Shown: one piece after another, positions 13,388 to 14,870 of the stretch
Numbering within the stretch: position 1 is the stretch's first letter
Layout of the letters: every line of letters starts with the position of its first letter
Assembly (NCBI GenBank): GCA_021204885.1
Contig: JAJPYP010000020.1
Location: 1 to 14,870, forward strand
DNA length: 14,870 bases
Direction: 5' to 3'
From: Prevotellaceae bacterium
GTDB taxonomy: Bacteria; Bacteroidota; Bacteroidia; Bacteroidales; Bacteroidaceae
Program-made: the position numbers and the translations under genes
Notes under the pieces: model-generated
Told to the model about the DNA's origin: nothing
Databases searched by the model: none
The model's input: only the letters and a program-made list of their open reading frames with translations

Positions 13388-14870
13388 GCCGGCGCTCCTG
13401 TCGGTCGCCCTTCTTTGCCTCTTCCTGCCTTTGAGGGCGCAGTCGCCCGTAGGGACGGCAGGAGGTGCCGCGCGGCAGGTGGCGCATGCCCCGTCGGCAT
13501 CACCGCTTGCCCTGTATGTGCAAGGCATGGAATACCTCTTGGCCCAACAATATGACGAGGCGTTGACGCTGTTCGAGGGTGCCTTGACCGGCTATCGTGC
13601 CTTGGGCAAGAGGGACGGCGAGATAGAGTCCTTACAGAAGATAGCCGCCGTCAAGATGCACATGTACGACTTCGCCGCCTCCAAGGAGCGTTACGCCGAG
13701 GCGCTCGCCTTGGCCAAACAGGCAGGCGACACCTCCAAGCAGATGGAACTGCTCAAGGAGATGTGGTCGATGGCCGACAAGGCGGAAGACCGTGGACTCA
13801 TGCGCACCTGTTCGGCCGCCATGGACACGTTGATGGAAAGGGTGACGGACGTCAAGACGAAGTTCGCCTACTGCCAGCTCAAAGGAGACGAGGCAAACGG
13901 AAACGGACAAATCCGCTTGGCCGAAGAGTGGTACAAGCGGGCGGTCGACTTGGCCGAAGGAAACGAACCGGGAGCCGAGGCGCTGAACAAAGACGTGGCA
14001 TATGTAAAACTCAGGGACCTGTACGTCTATAACGGCCGATACGAAGAATCCCTTGTCTATGCACGCAAGTCGTTGGTGGCCTATCAGGAACTCACGCCTG
14101 CCGACGACGAGGACTACTACCTACCCTACTTCATGTTGGCCCATATCTACTGCATGATGGGCGACAAGGCCGGCTGCCTTGCTACCTTGGACACGCTCTT
14201 CACCAACATCGCCACCCTGACGGAACCCCGAAAACAGAGCGTGCGTTACACCACCCGCGCCACTTGCTTGGCCTATTTTGGAGATTACACCGAAGCGCTT
14301 GCCGACTTCCGCCGGGCCGACGAGGCGCTGGCCACGAAATACCCGCCTGCCGACGGAGACAGGGTAAAGCTGCTGCCGCTCATCGGCGGCTTGGAGAACC
14401 GGTTGGGGAACTATGAAGCATCGGAAGAGTGCTATGGCCTCTATACCGGTTACATCAGGCAAATCTATGGCCCACAAAGCATGGAACACATCAACGCCCG
14501 CATCTACTTGGCCAATGCCGAGGGCTTTGCAGGCCACTTGGCGGCGGGTTGCTTAGACTATACCGAAGCCACCGCGGCGCTAAAGGCGATGATGAAAGAG
14601 CACTTCCCCTATATGAGCGCCACCGAGCAAGAGGGCTTCTGGAAACCCGTCTCTTCCCTCTTCACGTTGATGACACCCTACGCCTTGGAAGCCGGGGAAC
14701 GGCAATCCCCCTTCACCCGAAGCTGTTACGACGCGCTCGTCTTGTCCAAGGCCTTCCTGCTGGCCTCCGAGCGCACCCTCTTCGACGTGGTGAAAGAGAA
14801 AGGCACCCCGGAGGATATGCGCGACTACATGCGGCTCGCGGCCATGAAGCAACGCATCAAGGCTTGGGAG
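13368..14870 (+). CDS. exported TPR protein, probably TPR-CHAT peptidase (partial, open at window end)
   Basis: The frame stays open from ATG 13368 to the last base: 501 codons, no stop. The signal peptide (MKRNLNRPALLSVALLCLFL, then PLRAQ near 25) supports this start; ATG 13359 is also in frame. The gene starts 20 bases before the upstream stop, overlapping it in another frame, with ggaag nine bases before the ATG. Tetratricopeptide repeats fill about 45-400, for example LYVQGMEYLLAQQYDEALTL, IRLAEEWYKRAVDLA and LAYFGDYTEALADFRRADEA. Residues of about 415-501 (MMKEHFPYMSATEQEGFWKP, then YDALVLSKAFLLASERTLFD) match the segment just before the CHAT domain in TPR-CHAT proteins. CHAT is a caspase-like cysteine peptidase domain; its catalytic residues would lie beyond the window. 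Calling it TPR-containing is secure, CHAT is a strong inference. It would act outside the cytoplasm, next to the caspase encoded at 11184. Confidence 0.85.
   Translation, partial: MKRNLNRPALLSVALLCLFLPLRAQSPVGTAGGAARQVAHAPSASPLALYVQGMEYLLAQQYDEALTLFEGALTGYRALGKRDGEIESLQKIAAVKMHMYDFAASKERYAEALALAKQAGDTSKQMELLKEMWSMADKAEDRGLMRTCSAAMDTLMERVTDVKTKFAYCQLKGDEANGNGQIRLAEEWYKRAVDLAEGNEPGAEALNKDVAYVKLRDLYVYNGRYEESLVYARKSLVAYQELTPADDEDYYLPYFMLAHIYCMMGDKAGCLATLDTLFTNIATLTEPRKQSVRYTTRATCLAYFGDYTEALADFRRADEALATKYPPADGDRVKLLPLIGGLENRLGNYEASEECYGLYTGYIRQIYGPQSMEHINARIYLANAEGFAGHLAAGCLDYTEATAALKAMMKEHFPYMSATEQEGFWKPVSSLFTLMTPYALEAGERQSPFTRSCYDALVLSKAFLLASERTLFDVVKEKGTPEDMRDYMRLAAMKQRIKAWE

Noticed and set aside
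12769..13503. 244-codon minus-strand open frame opposite the probable anti-sigma gene
   Set aside because: The + strand gene has a ribosome site, operon spacing and a proper membrane helix; the antisense product is Ser/Pro-rich low complexity.
11184..14870. Type III-E CRISPR (Craspase) locus
   Set aside because: TPR-CHAT and an ECF sigma factor recall it, but there is no gRAMP/Cas7-11 gene, no repeat-spacer array and no recognisable Csx30 or Csx31, and the proteases here are exported.
1..14870. tRNA, rRNA, CRISPR arrays, insertion sequences
   Set aside because: I saw no cloverleaf with a T-loop GTTC motif, no regularly spaced repeats and no transposase motifs or terminal inverted repeats; a dedicated RNA search was not possible.

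Overview
The window looks like chromosomal DNA of a gut-type Bacteroidales bacterium (Bacteroides, Parabacteroides or a close relative). The signs are a 'smalltalk' peptide followed by a T7-lysozyme-like amidase (a typical Bacteroides pair), TAnnTTTG-type -7 promoter boxes, weak Shine-Dalgarno sequences, and many exported Bacteroidetes-type hypothetical proteins. The genus cannot be fixed from the sequence alone.

Layout. (a) 1-871: the 3' end of a smalltalk peptide gene, a long imperfect hairpin, a possible 21-codon hydrophobic ORF, and an N-acetylmuramoyl-L-alanine amidase. (b) 1010-2170: a stand-alone DUF1016/YhcG-type PD-(D/E)XK nuclease with an in-frame duplication. (c) 2425-8378: six closely packed genes on the + strand, all encoding exported proteins. 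These are an outer-membrane beta-barrel candidate, a putative lipoprotein, a divergent caspase-like protein, two proteins sharing a C-terminal module, and a protein with WG repeats. A perfect 17-bp-stem terminator follows. (d) 8522-8977 (- strand): a small cytosolic protein of unknown function. (e) 9272-14870: a visibly more GC-rich + strand block. It holds a RelA/SpoT-family enzyme with an intact ppGpp hydrolase site and a doubtful synthetase, a secreted caspase (C14), an ECF-type sigma factor, a single-pass membrane protein placed like an anti-sigma factor, and a large exported TPR protein that reads like the N-terminal part of a TPR-CHAT protein. The last gene runs off the window end with its reading frame open.

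How the genes may work together. The most interesting part is 11184-14870. Two likely caspase-clan (clan CD) proteins flank an ECF sigma factor and its candidate membrane-bound anti-sigma partner, all in one tightly packed operon. This suggests a sigma factor controlled by periplasmic caspase-like proteolysis. It resembles in outline the TPR-CHAT/RpoE partnership of type III-E CRISPR systems, but without CRISPR parts and with exported proteases. A second, unrelated-looking caspase operon (2425-8378) lies a few kilobases upstream. The functional links are inference; the domain calls rest on motifs named in each entry.
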